DNA of 64,000 nt from Methylobacter sp. Lineage in GTDB: Bacteria; Pseudomonadota; Gammaproteobacteria; Methylococcales; Methylomonadaceae. The DNA lies in assembly GCF_004322395.1 (NCBI RefSeq), contig NZ_SCTW01000015.1:23000-86999 (forward strand), in the 5' to 3' direction. How positions within the stretch are numbered: position 1 is the stretch's first letter; each line of letters opens with the position of its first letter. A program made the translations under genes and the position numbers. Shown here one piece after another: positions 35,627 through 43,911 of the stretch. The notes under the pieces were generated by a model, which saw only the letters and a program-made list of their open reading frames with translations, did no database searches and was not told the origin of the DNA.

Positions 35627-36694
35627 TTAGTTACCGTGATAATAACCATCCGGAGAAGGCTTGCGCACCGGCTTTAACGCTGATGGACTTGCTGGTGCCG
35701 GAGCTTGCGCCGGCATAGACTCTGCCACTTCTTCCAAAGGAGGTAAGCGTTCATAAATTGCCACTGGATCTCCGCTTTGTTCCTTAAGCGCTTTATTTAA
35801 AGCCGCTTGATCAAAATCAGGCAGTTCCTGATTATTATTGGCCTTTTGAATCAACCTTAGCGCTACGGCAAAACGTTGATCCAGCGTTGTTTCTTCACCT
35901 TCCAGATCAGGATGCGCTTCTACATAAAGAACATTGTCCAACCACCCAATTTTGATCGGCTGTTTAACAATATATACCGGCGTTCCGACCGAAACCATAT
36001 CATATAATTCCTCAACATCTTCGGGATACATCCGAACGCAACCATGCGTTATCTGCATGCCTATGCCATTAATTTTATCAATATCGGTACCATGTATACG
36101 ATATTCTCCCGGCAGGGCCAGATGCAGAGCTCGTGAACCTAGCGGATTATGTGGCCCTGGAGGAACTATAGCCGGCAAAGGATCGCCATTCGCGGCGTGC
36201 TCTCGTCTTATAGACTCTGGCGGATGCCATGCAGGATTCATGATTTTTCGCGCAATTTTGGTTTTACCCAACGGCGTCTTCCAATCTTGCCTGCCAACAC
36301 CGTGTGCGTAAGACATAACCTGCCGAGGTGTCTCACCTTTCTTAGCCGGCGGGTAATAATACATGCGGTATTCGGAAATATTTAAAGTAATCCCGTTATG
36401 AGGCGAATCCGGCAAAATACGTCTATTGGATAAACGAACAATCTCACCTTTTCTAACCAGCCAGCGATCGACATCCTGATTCAATCTGACTATTTCAGTT
36501 TGCCCCAAAAGAAAGCGGCGCGCTACGTCCAGTAAAGTTTCATCCTGTTCCGCGCGAGTTATAGGCATATGATCAGGATATTGAGTAATAACGCTATCAT
36601 TACTGTTTTCCGGCATTGTGTAGGTCGTAGCATTAGCCCGACTGCCAATGGCTAGCAGTAAGATAGTAAAAGCAAGTAGTGCGCGAATATTCAT
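35627..36694 (-). CDS. L,D-transpeptidase (YkuD, ErfK/YbiS type)
   Basis: 355 residues from the ATG at 36694, which begins a clear signal peptide (ALLAFTILLLAIGSRANA); the frame upstream to 36793 is not convincing. Residues about 45-95 form a LysM-like region (RAEQDETLLDVARRF). The YkuD catalytic domain has the motif THGCVRMYPEDVEELYD with the nucleophile Cys, and SRALHLALP upstream supplies the conserved His region. It should act in the periplasm, forming meso-DAP cross-links or attaching a lipoprotein to peptidoglycan. A Pro/Ala-rich tail ends the protein. Confidence 0.93.
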   Translation of the reverse strand: MNIRALLAFTILLLAIGSRANATTYTMPENSNDSVITQYPDHMPITRAEQDETLLDVARRFLLGQTEIVRLNQDVDRWLVRKGEIVRLSNRRILPDSPHNGITLNISEYRMYYYPPAKKGETPRQVMSYAHGVGRQDWKTPLGKTKIARKIMNPAWHPPESIRREHAANGDPLPAIVPPGPHNPLGSRALHLALPGEYRIHGTDIDKINGIGMQITHGCVRMYPEDVEELYDMVSVGTPVYIVKQPIKIGWLDNVLYVEAHPDLEGEETTLDQRFAVALRLIQKANNNQELPDFDQAALNKALKEQSGDPVAIYERLPPLEEVAESMPAQAPAPASPSALKPVRKPSPDGYYHGN

Positions 36695-36893
36695 TGCAAT
36701 AAATTTCTCAGAAAATACAATATAAAATAATAAATTTTCTTCAACAACCAGCGTTACTAGTTGTAGTGTGGATAAATCCGCACTGACAGACAATCCCTAG
36801 TCAATCATTCAAGATATGCCAATCTAAATAAACTGCTTATATTATCATGCGAGGCTAATTCGAGCATAATTTTGCTGATTTGATGGACTTGTT

Positions 36894-36922
36894 TTGGAGA
36901 TTATCGCTATTCACCCTATAAT
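36894..36922 (+). promoter_or_regulatory. Sigma-70-type promoter for the permease gene
   Basis: TTGGAG (36894-36899) and a perfect TATAAT (36917-36922) are separated by 17 bp and lie about 40 bp upstream of the permease start. Confidence 0.6.
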
Positions 36923-36963
36923 TCAGCCAATTCAACATATTACATCTAATAAGAGACCGTCAA

Positions 36964-38370
36964 ATGTCCATGCAAATTTTTCGCAGTAAACATGTTATTT
37001 CAGATGATGACGCGGGTACCGGCCTCAGGCGTTGCCTGTCAAAATGGGATTTGGCCTTTCTCGGCATCGGCGCGATCATTGGCACCGGTATATTTGTACT
37101 AACCGGAGTCGCCGCCGCCACCCAATCCGGACCTGCCGTGATGCTATCATTTGTCATAGCCGGACTCGCCTGCGCTTTTGCAGCTTTGTCTTATGCAGAG
37201 TTAGCCGCTTCGGTCGGCGGCTGCGGCAGTGCTTACGGCTACAGCTATGTTGCATTCGGGGAAATATTCGCTTTTATAATCGGCTGGGACTTGCTGCTGG
37301 AATACAGCCTTGCCGTTGCGACCGTCGCCAATGGCTGGTCGGGCTATTTTAACAACGCACTGACCGCCATCGGCATACCGTTGCCGGAGATGTTGACTAA
37401 ATCACCTAAACTCGGAGGCTTAATCAACCTGCCTGCAACCGCCATCATTTTGATATTGATGCTACTGCTGATCATGGGCGTAAAACACAGCGCCAAAGTC
37501 AACAATGCAATGGTGTTCGTCAAGCTGCTCACTATTACCGTTTTTATTGCTGTTGCCGTATTCAACATCCATCCGGAGAATTGGCAGCCATTTATGCCGT
37601 TCGGTTGGTTTCAAACCCTGCCTGACGGCAAAACTACCGGCGTCCTGGCCGGCGCATCGCTGGTGTTTTTCGCCTACGTCGGCTTCGATGCGGTATCCAC
37701 TGCCGCCGAGGAAGCCAGTAACCCACAACGCGACCTGCCTTTTGGCATCGTCATGTCTCTAGGCTTTTGCACCGTTATCTACATCCTGGTATCAGGCCTG
37801 CTGACTGGCGTCGTTAACTATACCGAACTCAACGTATCGTCACCTGTCGCTCACGCGCTGAACCTGCTTGGTTACAATTGGGCATCGGCGCTAATCTCAA
37901 CTGGGGTTATTGCCGGTCTTACTACCGTGATGCTGGTTTTGTATTACGGCCTGACTCGCATCATTTTCGCAATGTCACGCGACGGCCTGCTCTCGCCATT
38001 CTTTAGCGAAGTGAACCCCAAAACCCAAACGCCGGTACGTGTCATCGTATTATGCGGCATCATCATGGCAATAGCCGCTGGCTTCATACCTCTCGGCGAT
38101 CTGGCCGAACTGGTCAACATCGGCACCTTGGCTGCATTCGTACTAGTGTGTTTAGGAGTATTGGTATTGCGCATCAGCAAGCCGAATATGAATCGTCCGT
38201 TCCGCTCACCGTTTAGCCCGCTGTTTCCGGTGCTAGGCATATTATCTTGCTCTGCGCTAATGGCATTTTTACCCGCCCTCACCTGGCTGCGCTTTGTGAT
38301 CTGGCTGGTTATTGGATTAATAGTGTATTTTTCTTATTCAGTGCAGCATAGCAAGTTAATCAAAACTTAG
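36964..38370 (+). CDS. APC-family amino acid permease (CAT type)
   Basis: 468 residues with about 12 transmembrane helices. The first helix contains the APC signature GIGAIIGTGIFVLTG, and the third has the polar SYAELAASVGGCGSAYGYSY. This pattern matches cationic amino-acid transporter-like permeases such as YfnA. The gene is alone on the plus strand, divergent from the transpeptidase gene, with its own promoter-like sequence. The substrate is not determined. Confidence 0.92.
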   Translation: MSMQIFRSKHVISDDDAGTGLRRCLSKWDLAFLGIGAIIGTGIFVLTGVAAATQSGPAVMLSFVIAGLACAFAALSYAELAASVGGCGSAYGYSYVAFGEIFAFIIGWDLLLEYSLAVATVANGWSGYFNNALTAIGIPLPEMLTKSPKLGGLINLPATAIILILMLLLIMGVKHSAKVNNAMVFVKLLTITVFIAVAVFNIHPENWQPFMPFGWFQTLPDGKTTGVLAGASLVFFAYVGFDAVSTAAEEASNPQRDLPFGIVMSLGFCTVIYILVSGLLTGVVNYTELNVSSPVAHALNLLGYNWASALISTGVIAGLTTVMLVLYYGLTRIIFAMSRDGLLSPFFSEVNPKTQTPVRVIVLCGIIMAIAAGFIPLGDLAELVNIGTLAAFVLVCLGVLVLRISKPNMNRPFRSPFSPLFPVLGILSCSALMAFLPALTWLRFVIWLVIGLIVYFSYSVQHSKLIKT

Positions 38371-39730
38371 GTTCAACTCATCAGTGCAATCGCCACCGAC
38401 TGGAAAAGAAAAGTTTAGCTGATATAGTTTCGCGATTTTTTATTCGACCAAAGACGAAAAAGCGTATGAGAAACTATAAAAGCTAAACCAAGCACAAAGA
38501 TACCAAATTGAGATGCAGAAAAAACCGGAAAGAGACCGCCAAACTACTATGCTTATCAGCGTCAACTCTGTGCCGAGAGCTGAAACGCAATCTAGGCAAA
38601 AGATGCTGGCGCAGATAAAAGCGGATAAGCGCAGTCAAATCAGGAAACGAATGAGTATCGACGAACATCCTGAGGTCGTTGCGCAAAAGAGACCCGCATC
38701 GGCTCTCGGGAAATCGATACAATAGGCAAGAACGATCAACACACTTTTGTAACGATAAGATCGAGTTCCAAGTTCACCCTAATAGACGAACTAACAGCAA
38801 TCCTCCACTACCGCCTCTAAACCGGGCGCAAGCCCCAGCACCTAATCCTGTTGACTTAACCAAAGCCACCGCGTTGGCTGAGCGTAGCCGAAGCCAACGT
38901 CGGCTACGCTCAACCAACTGCTTAAGTCAACGGTATTGGACCCAGCACCGCCCAAAATCACTTCTTCTCGCCTGCGCGATTTTTGCGAAAAAATTTCAGT
39001 GAGATAAATTTTGAATCTGAGATTGGTGCTTAAGCAGCGGAATGACTAAGCGTCAGGCTATTAAAAGCGAGAATTTGAAATGGCGAATTTTGAACTGATT
39101 CGACGATTTATGCGAGGGAGACAATAGAACATACCTTGAAAGCTCCGTTATTAAAGGCATTTTAAAAATCATTAAAACAGCTACCCCCACACGATCAACC
39201 CTACCCCGGCTTTCGACACAATAAAGCCAGTGTCGCCCGGCCTTGATTGTTACGTTATCACATTGGCTTTAAGTCGGTTCATGGGGTTGTTTTGAGAATC
39301 TTTATTTGTGCACACCAACCGTGAACCATACGCGGCGATAAGAGCGCGGTTATCTGCTCATTGAGCTAATAGGTTTTGCCATTAACTGATTCTTTTGCGG
39401 TCAGCATAGCCACTTAAGCCGCTGTACTGCTGGTTCGATGCGGTCATTATCCGTTTCTTTTGATGCTGCGCGCTTATTGTTATTTAAACGGTGATTTAAG
39501 TAATTACACGTATTTATCCGAGCTCGAAAATAAGAGACACTCACCGCGAGCCCTAGAACTCAGCTTATGAATTCTTATGCTTTTTACCAGATTCGCTTTC
39601 ACTAAATTAAGTGATCAACGAGAGGTTCGTTTGCACTTATAGCGCAATTCAAGTTATTAATTTATTAAGCAACAAGAACAAATGAACTTCATGCGACCCA
39701 TTTAAGCTTACTTTTACTGAGAAGAGTGTC
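38371..39730. other. Gene-poor interval of about 1.35 kb
   Basis: No reading frame here has a convincing start, ribosome-binding site or family similarity; the frame at 38513-38725 is highly charged but featureless. The only structure is the large hairpin at 38850-38931. The interval may be decayed accessory DNA, since an integrase stub and tRNA-Ser lie just beyond it. Confidence 0.5.
38850..38931. repeat. Two-tier hairpin (REP/BIME-like)
   Basis: The inner stem pairs 38873-38891 with 38900-38918 (19 bp, one mismatch, 8-nt loop, core TGAGCGTAGCCGA). The outer stem pairs GTTGACTTAA (38850-38859) with TTAAGTCAAC (38922-38931). There is no T-run, so it is not a typical terminator. Confidence 0.75.
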
Positions 39731-39937
39731 ATGAAAAAATTACATGAAAATATTGCTGTAGCAGTTTTTTGTCCAAAATGTGGTGAAAAACATCCAACCG
39801 AATTAATTGATCAACCCAATATCTCGGTGATATGTCACAACCACAACAGTGATTACATTTATTTCCCTTTCGGTAGATCAATAGATGAAACGGAACCACA
39901 AACCTTATGCGCTGATAAGTGTCCAGAAACCGCCTAG
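39731..39937 (+). CDS. Small hypothetical protein with zinc-ribbon-like cysteines
   Basis: 68 residues. CPKCGEKHP (residues 14-22) plus CHNHNSD (about 35) and a terminal CADKC give Cys/His pairs compatible with a metal-binding ribbon. A purine-rich GAGAAGAG precedes the ATG. The family is not recognised. It could be a leftover of the accessory region. Confidence 0.45.
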   Translation: MKKLHENIAVAVFCPKCGEKHPTELIDQPNISVICHNHNSDYIYFPFGRSIDETEPQTLCADKCPETA

Positions 39938-40017
39938 GCTAAAATTTTAATTACGCGGCCATAAATGTTTGCGTGTGCTGATGGTCTGGGAATGATAAGC
40001 GTGGAAGAATTACACCC

Positions 40018-40215
40018 CTATCCTCCTCCGATACCGGGGCAAGTGCCAAAAGATAACGACTTTTCCTTACCCCCAAACCGATATTTAAAACGCCACCACT
40101 TACCCCGGCCATCCGCTTGAGGCTTCAGCAAAAGATACAATCCCTTTTCATCGGTCAGCTTGAAAGGCGTTTTTTCGTGTTTGTGGACGTTCTTACAAGC
40201 TGCATCAGATAGCAT
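40018..40215 (-). pseudogene. P4-type integrase N-terminal remnant (DUF4102)
   Basis: 65 codons carry the arm-binding domain of P4-like integrases: MLSDAACKN, KLTDEKGLYLLLKP, WRFKYRFGGKEKSLSFGT. The reading frame then stops, and the catalytic domain is absent. It lies about 155 bp from the 3' end of tRNA-Ser, oriented as expected for an integrase at its tRNA attachment site. It marks a second, lost integrative element. Confidence 0.8.
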
Positions 40216-40307
40216 TGGGGGGTAACTCCATTATAGGATAGCTGTGTTGCCCCCACGATCCCCTGAATGCCAACGAACCCTAATTGCACTTCGCTGGACA
40301 AAAAAAT

Positions 40308-40333
40308 ACCCGCCAAGCCAGATAACTTGCGGG
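40308..40333 (-). terminator. Intrinsic terminator of tRNA-Ser
   Basis: Minus-strand ACCCGC(A)AG and CTTG(G)CGGGT stem followed by a T-run (A-run at 40300-40306 on the plus strand), about 37 nt past the tRNA 3' end. Confidence 0.7.
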
Positions 40334-40369
40334 TTTTTGCACTTCTTGGCATCTCACTGGATGCGTAAA

Positions 40370-40457
40370 TGGCGGAGAGAGAGGGGTTCGAACCCTCGAT
40401 ACGTTGCCGTATACACACTTTCCAGGCGTGCGCCTTCGACCACTCGGCCATCTCTCC
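40370..40457 (-). tRNA. tRNA-Ser (anticodon GGA)
   Basis: An 88-nt class II tRNA with encoded CCA: acceptor GGAGAGA pairing with TCTCTCC, anticodon loop CTGGAAA, a long variable arm (GTGTATACGGCAACGTATC region) and T loop GGTTCGAACCC. It serves as the attachment site for the integrase remnant downstream. Confidence 0.95.
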
Positions 40458-40526
40458 TATTATTTTGCCTCCTGTGATCACAGGAAGCCGACTAGAATAA
40501 TCGATATTGCATTTTGACGCAATGCC

Positions 40527-42434
40527 CTAACCGCCACTTGCCTCAGTCAGCGCTTCTAACTCATCCCATCGCAGGTAAACTTGCTCCAGTTTTTCATCGA
40601 TCTGTTTTAGTTCATCCAGGGTCTTAGCAACGGCTGTTGAATCTTGTTTATAGAACTCAGGCTCACTGATTTGCCGGTTTAATTCCGCTTGCTTGGTTTC
40701 CAGTTCATCAATCAGCTCCGGCAATTTAGCCAGTTCCTGTTGCTCTTTAAAGCTCAGCTTTTTCTTCATAGTGGGACGCACGGGAGCCGGTGCCGCTGGC
40801 TTTTCCTGCTTAGTTATCTTGACAGCTTCGGCCTGTTTCGCCTGCTTAACATGATTCATCCAATCGGTATAGCCGCCGACAAACTCATCGACTTCGCCTG
40901 ATCTATCGAGAACAAAAACGCTGGTTACCACGTTATCCAGAAAAGCCCGGTCATGACTGACCAGCAGCAACGTGCCGTCAAAGTCGACCAGCTTTTCTTC
41001 CAGAAGCTCCAAAGTTTCCAAATCCAGATCATTGGTCGGCTCGTCCATGACGATCAAATTGGCGGGCTTGGTAAATAACCGCGCCAGCAACAAACGGTTT
41101 TTCTCGCCACCGGACAAGCTTTTGACTGGCGAACGCGCTCTGGCCGGTGCAAACAGGAAATCCCCCAGATAAGACATCACATGCCGCTGGTTACCTGAAA
41201 TTTCAACAAAGTCATTGCCATCGGCGACGGTGTCGGCAACGGTCATTTCCGGGTCAAGCTGATCGCGCAACTGGTCGAAGTAGGCAATTTCCAATCGAGT
41301 GCCCTGCTCTACCGTGCCGCTGTCGGGTTCCAGCTGTTTTAGCAGCAACTTCAATAAGGTGGATTTGCCTGCGCCGTTCGCGCCGATCAGGCCGATTTTG
41401 TCGCCGCGTTGAATCAGCGTGGAAAAATGCTTGATAATCTGCCGGTCCCCATAAGCAAAGCTGATATCGTTGACTTCAATAACTTTTTTACCGGAGGCAT
41501 CGCCCCTGTCCAGGGATATTTTGCTGGTACCTTGAGTATTGCGACGCTGAGCGCGTTCGGCACGCAACCTCTCCAGCGCCCTGACCCGGCCTTCATTACG
41601 GGTACGCCGGGCTTTTATGCCCTGCCTGATCCAGACTTCTTCATCGGCCAGTTTCTTGTCAAACTCAGCATTCTGGTTGGCTTCGTCTTCCAGCGCGGCA
41701 GCTTTGCGGGTTAAAAAATCGTCATAACTGCCCTGCCAGGATACCAGATTGCCGCGATCCAGATCGATAATCCGGGTTGCCAGTTTTTGCAAAAACGACC
41801 GGTCGTGAGTCACGAACAATACCGCACCCTGGAAATTCAGCAGTTGTTCTTCCAGCCAGGTAATGCTTTCAAAATCCAGATGGTTGGTCGGCTCATCGAG
41901 TAATAATACTTCAGGCTCTATGACCAAAGCGCGAGCTAAAGCGACGCGCCGTTTCCAGCCGCCAGACAAGCCGTTGATTTTCAATTCGCCGGGCAGATCC
42001 AGTTTGCTTAAGGTAGTTTCAACACGCTGCTGAAAGTGCCAACCGTTATGCGCTTCGAGTTTGTGCTGCAAATCGCCCAGCTCATTCAAAGCCTTGTCGT
42101 CATCATAATCCATGGTTAACGACATCGCGTGGTAACGGGTAATCCACTCGCCCAACTCGCCCAAGCCACCGGCAACCGCATCGTAAATGGTTGCATCATC
42201 CGGCAATTCCGGCGTTTGCTCCAACCATGCCAGTCTTAATCCCGGTTGCTGCCATATGTCGCCGTGATCGGGCTGGACATTACCGGCAATAATCTTCATT
42301 AAGGTTGATTTACCCTCGCCGTTACGGCCTAACAATCCTACCCGCTCTCCAGCATCCAGCTGAAAATCGGCATTGTTTAATAGAGCATGAGTTCCATAGG
42401 CAATGGAAACGTTGGACAATCGTAATAAGGGCAT
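40527..42434 (-). CDS. uup: ABC-F family ATPase Uup
   Basis: 635 residues from the ATG at 42434 (MPLLRLSNVS). The open frame continues upstream to 42551 but lies inside the cinA-like gene and is not conserved. Two ATPase domains are present, each with Walker A (GRNGEGKST, GANGAGKST), the signature (LSGGWKRR, LSGGEKNR) and Walker B (LLLDEPTNHLD, IVMDEPTNDLD). The charged linker and C-terminal coiled coil (PELIDELETKQAELNRQI) mark the Uup branch, which binds DNA or ribosomes and influences precise transposon excision. It starts 1 bp after the cinA-like gene. Confidence 0.95.
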   Translation of the reverse strand: MPLLRLSNVSIAYGTHALLNNADFQLDAGERVGLLGRNGEGKSTLMKIIAGNVQPDHGDIWQQPGLRLAWLEQTPELPDDATIYDAVAGGLGELGEWITRYHAMSLTMDYDDDKALNELGDLQHKLEAHNGWHFQQRVETTLSKLDLPGELKINGLSGGWKRRVALARALVIEPEVLLLDEPTNHLDFESITWLEEQLLNFQGAVLFVTHDRSFLQKLATRIIDLDRGNLVSWQGSYDDFLTRKAAALEDEANQNAEFDKKLADEEVWIRQGIKARRTRNEGRVRALERLRAERAQRRNTQGTSKISLDRGDASGKKVIEVNDISFAYGDRQIIKHFSTLIQRGDKIGLIGANGAGKSTLLKLLLKQLEPDSGTVEQGTRLEIAYFDQLRDQLDPEMTVADTVADGNDFVEISGNQRHVMSYLGDFLFAPARARSPVKSLSGGEKNRLLLARLFTKPANLIVMDEPTNDLDLETLELLEEKLVDFDGTLLLVSHDRAFLDNVVTSVFVLDRSGEVDEFVGGYTDWMNHVKQAKQAEAVKITKQEKPAAPAPVRPTMKKKLSFKEQQELAKLPELIDELETKQAELNRQISEPEFYKQDSTAVAKTLDELKQIDEKLEQVYLRWDELEALTEASGG

Positions 42435-42435
42435 T

Positions 42436-43662
42436 TTAAAGTTCTTTATGTTGTAAATAGCGTCGTAATAAATCCAGTGCCAGTAACGCCGATTGATTTT
42501 GCTTGCGTTTGATAGGGCCTGCCACTGAATGAGTAGTTCGATGAAATCCATCTCCAGTTAGCAGTACATTATATAGAATAATGGCTTGGTCTTTATCGTG
42601 AAATGTTTGACTGTCTCCGGCGTAGAGCTGAACCAGCACAAAATCGGCATCGCCGGTCTGTTTTATTTCGCTGGCGATAGCTTGCGCAGTCGCCCATAAA
42701 TCATCGGCATTTATCGTAATTCCCAGTTTTTGTCCCAGCCTTTCCAAAGATTGCTCGTAGCGGGTTTCCAGCAGCCATTTCAAACCTACGCACTTCGCCG
42801 CCAATAGGCCCTGGCTGGCCGTTTCCACTAAAGCCAGTGTATATTTTTCGCTAGTCATCAACTGGTCGACCGTAAACACCAGATCGCCGCTTGCCGGCCC
42901 GAAGCCGTCAATTGCAAAAACATTATCGCCGAGCGCTGCTGCAATTTTGGACGCCAACGAGTTCATAGCCGTTTCTGGATAATCATGCGGAAACAGCAAT
43001 TTGGTTTGCACATCGTCAGGGCTTGCACGGAAACCCAACTGTACTTGAGCCGGGATTTCAATTGCGCTGATAATCTCCTGAATCGCCGACTCGCCTATAC
43101 CCAAGGTTTTAATAGTGACTAACTTTTCCGGTCGCAATAAAAACCGGCTTGCCAGCGTTGGCCGAATGGTTTCCAAAAACAAATGCTGCATTTCCTTAGG
43201 CACGCCGGGTACAAAAGAAAACCAACAACGCCCGACTTGCAAAGAAAAACCCGGCGCAGTGCCCCAGGCATTATCAATACGCTCAGCCCCCTTCGGAAAC
43301 ATTGCCTGCTTGCGGTTCGACTCGGGCATGATCCGGTTTCTGAGCGTAAAGAACCGCTTGATCTGCTCAAAGGCAACGGCATCGAATTCCAGCGGCAAAT
43401 CGAACGCTTCGGCGACAGCCTCGGATGTCAAATCATCAACGGTCGGCCCTAAACCGCCCGTGCAAACGCAGCAGTCTGCGCGCACTGAAATCTCCCTCAG
43501 CAAGGTTACCAAATCATCAAGCTTGTCGCCTACAGCAGTATGCCGGGTTACGGTAAATCCCATAGTTACGGCTTGTTCCGACAACCAGGCCGCATTGGTA
43601 TCGACGATTTGCCCGGTAACGACTTCTTCACCTTGGGAGAATATTTCTAATGTTGGATTCAT
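42436..43662 (-). CDS. CinA-family protein with degenerate amidase domain
   Basis: 408 residues. The N-terminal MoaB/MogA-like domain is well conserved (EIFSQGEEVVTGQIVDTN, CTGGLGPTVDD, FVPGVPKEMQ). The C-terminal half corresponds to the CinA nicotinamide-mononucleotide deamidase domain, but the usual AESCTGG nucleophile motif reads VETASQG, so the catalytic Ser-Cys context is altered. Deamidase activity is therefore doubtful, while ADP-ribose pyrophosphatase-type activity of the N-domain may remain. The gene precedes uup by 1 bp. Confidence 0.88.
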   Translation of the reverse strand: MNPTLEIFSQGEEVVTGQIVDTNAAWLSEQAVTMGFTVTRHTAVGDKLDDLVTLLREISVRADCCVCTGGLGPTVDDLTSEAVAEAFDLPLEFDAVAFEQIKRFFTLRNRIMPESNRKQAMFPKGAERIDNAWGTAPGFSLQVGRCWFSFVPGVPKEMQHLFLETIRPTLASRFLLRPEKLVTIKTLGIGESAIQEIISAIEIPAQVQLGFRASPDDVQTKLLFPHDYPETAMNSLASKIAAALGDNVFAIDGFGPASGDLVFTVDQLMTSEKYTLALVETASQGLLAAKCVGLKWLLETRYEQSLERLGQKLGITINADDLWATAQAIASEIKQTGDADFVLVQLYAGDSQTFHDKDQAIILYNVLLTGDGFHRTTHSVAGPIKRKQNQSALLALDLLRRYLQHKEL

Positions 43663-43780
43663 GCTGGAAATCAGGGTTATTGAGTTTGTATGCCGACCAT
43701 AGTCGGCTAAAGCGTTTTGAAATACAAATTGGCCTTAACACTGAAAATGGAAGTTGATTTATCCCCAAAAAAATCATTTT

Positions 43781-43879
43781 GTCCACGAAAACCAAAAGTA
43801 GACGCCTCTAGACGACACAAAAAGCACGAAAAGCCAACGTACTGCTTTTATTTCGTGTCTTTCGTGGTTTTCGTGGATC
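43781..43879. repeat. Imperfect inverted repeat downstream of the sensor gene
   Basis: GTCCACGAAAACC (43781-43793) and ACACAAAAAGCACGAAA (about 43815-43831) are mirrored by TTTCGTGTCTTTCGTGG and TTTTCGTGGATC (43851-43879). It is AT-rich with loose pairing, and similar in style to the repeats at 33.2 and 49.8 kb. No gene lies in 43663-43911. Confidence 0.55.
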
Positions 43880-43911
43880 AATTGCGGTTTTTAAGCTTAC
43901 AGGAGTTCCGG

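Noticed and set aside
36695..36793. 33-residue N-terminal extension of the L,D-transpeptidase
   Set aside because: It would bury the signal peptide that begins at the ATG at 36694.
38513..38725. 70-codon frame in the gene-poor region
   Set aside because: Highly charged, no homology recognised, no ribosome-binding site, and an equally long frame exists on the opposite strand.
42435..42551. 39-residue N-terminal extension of Uup
   Set aside because: It overlaps the conserved end of the cinA-like gene and is not part of ABC-F proteins; MPLLRLSNVS at 42434 matches the family start.
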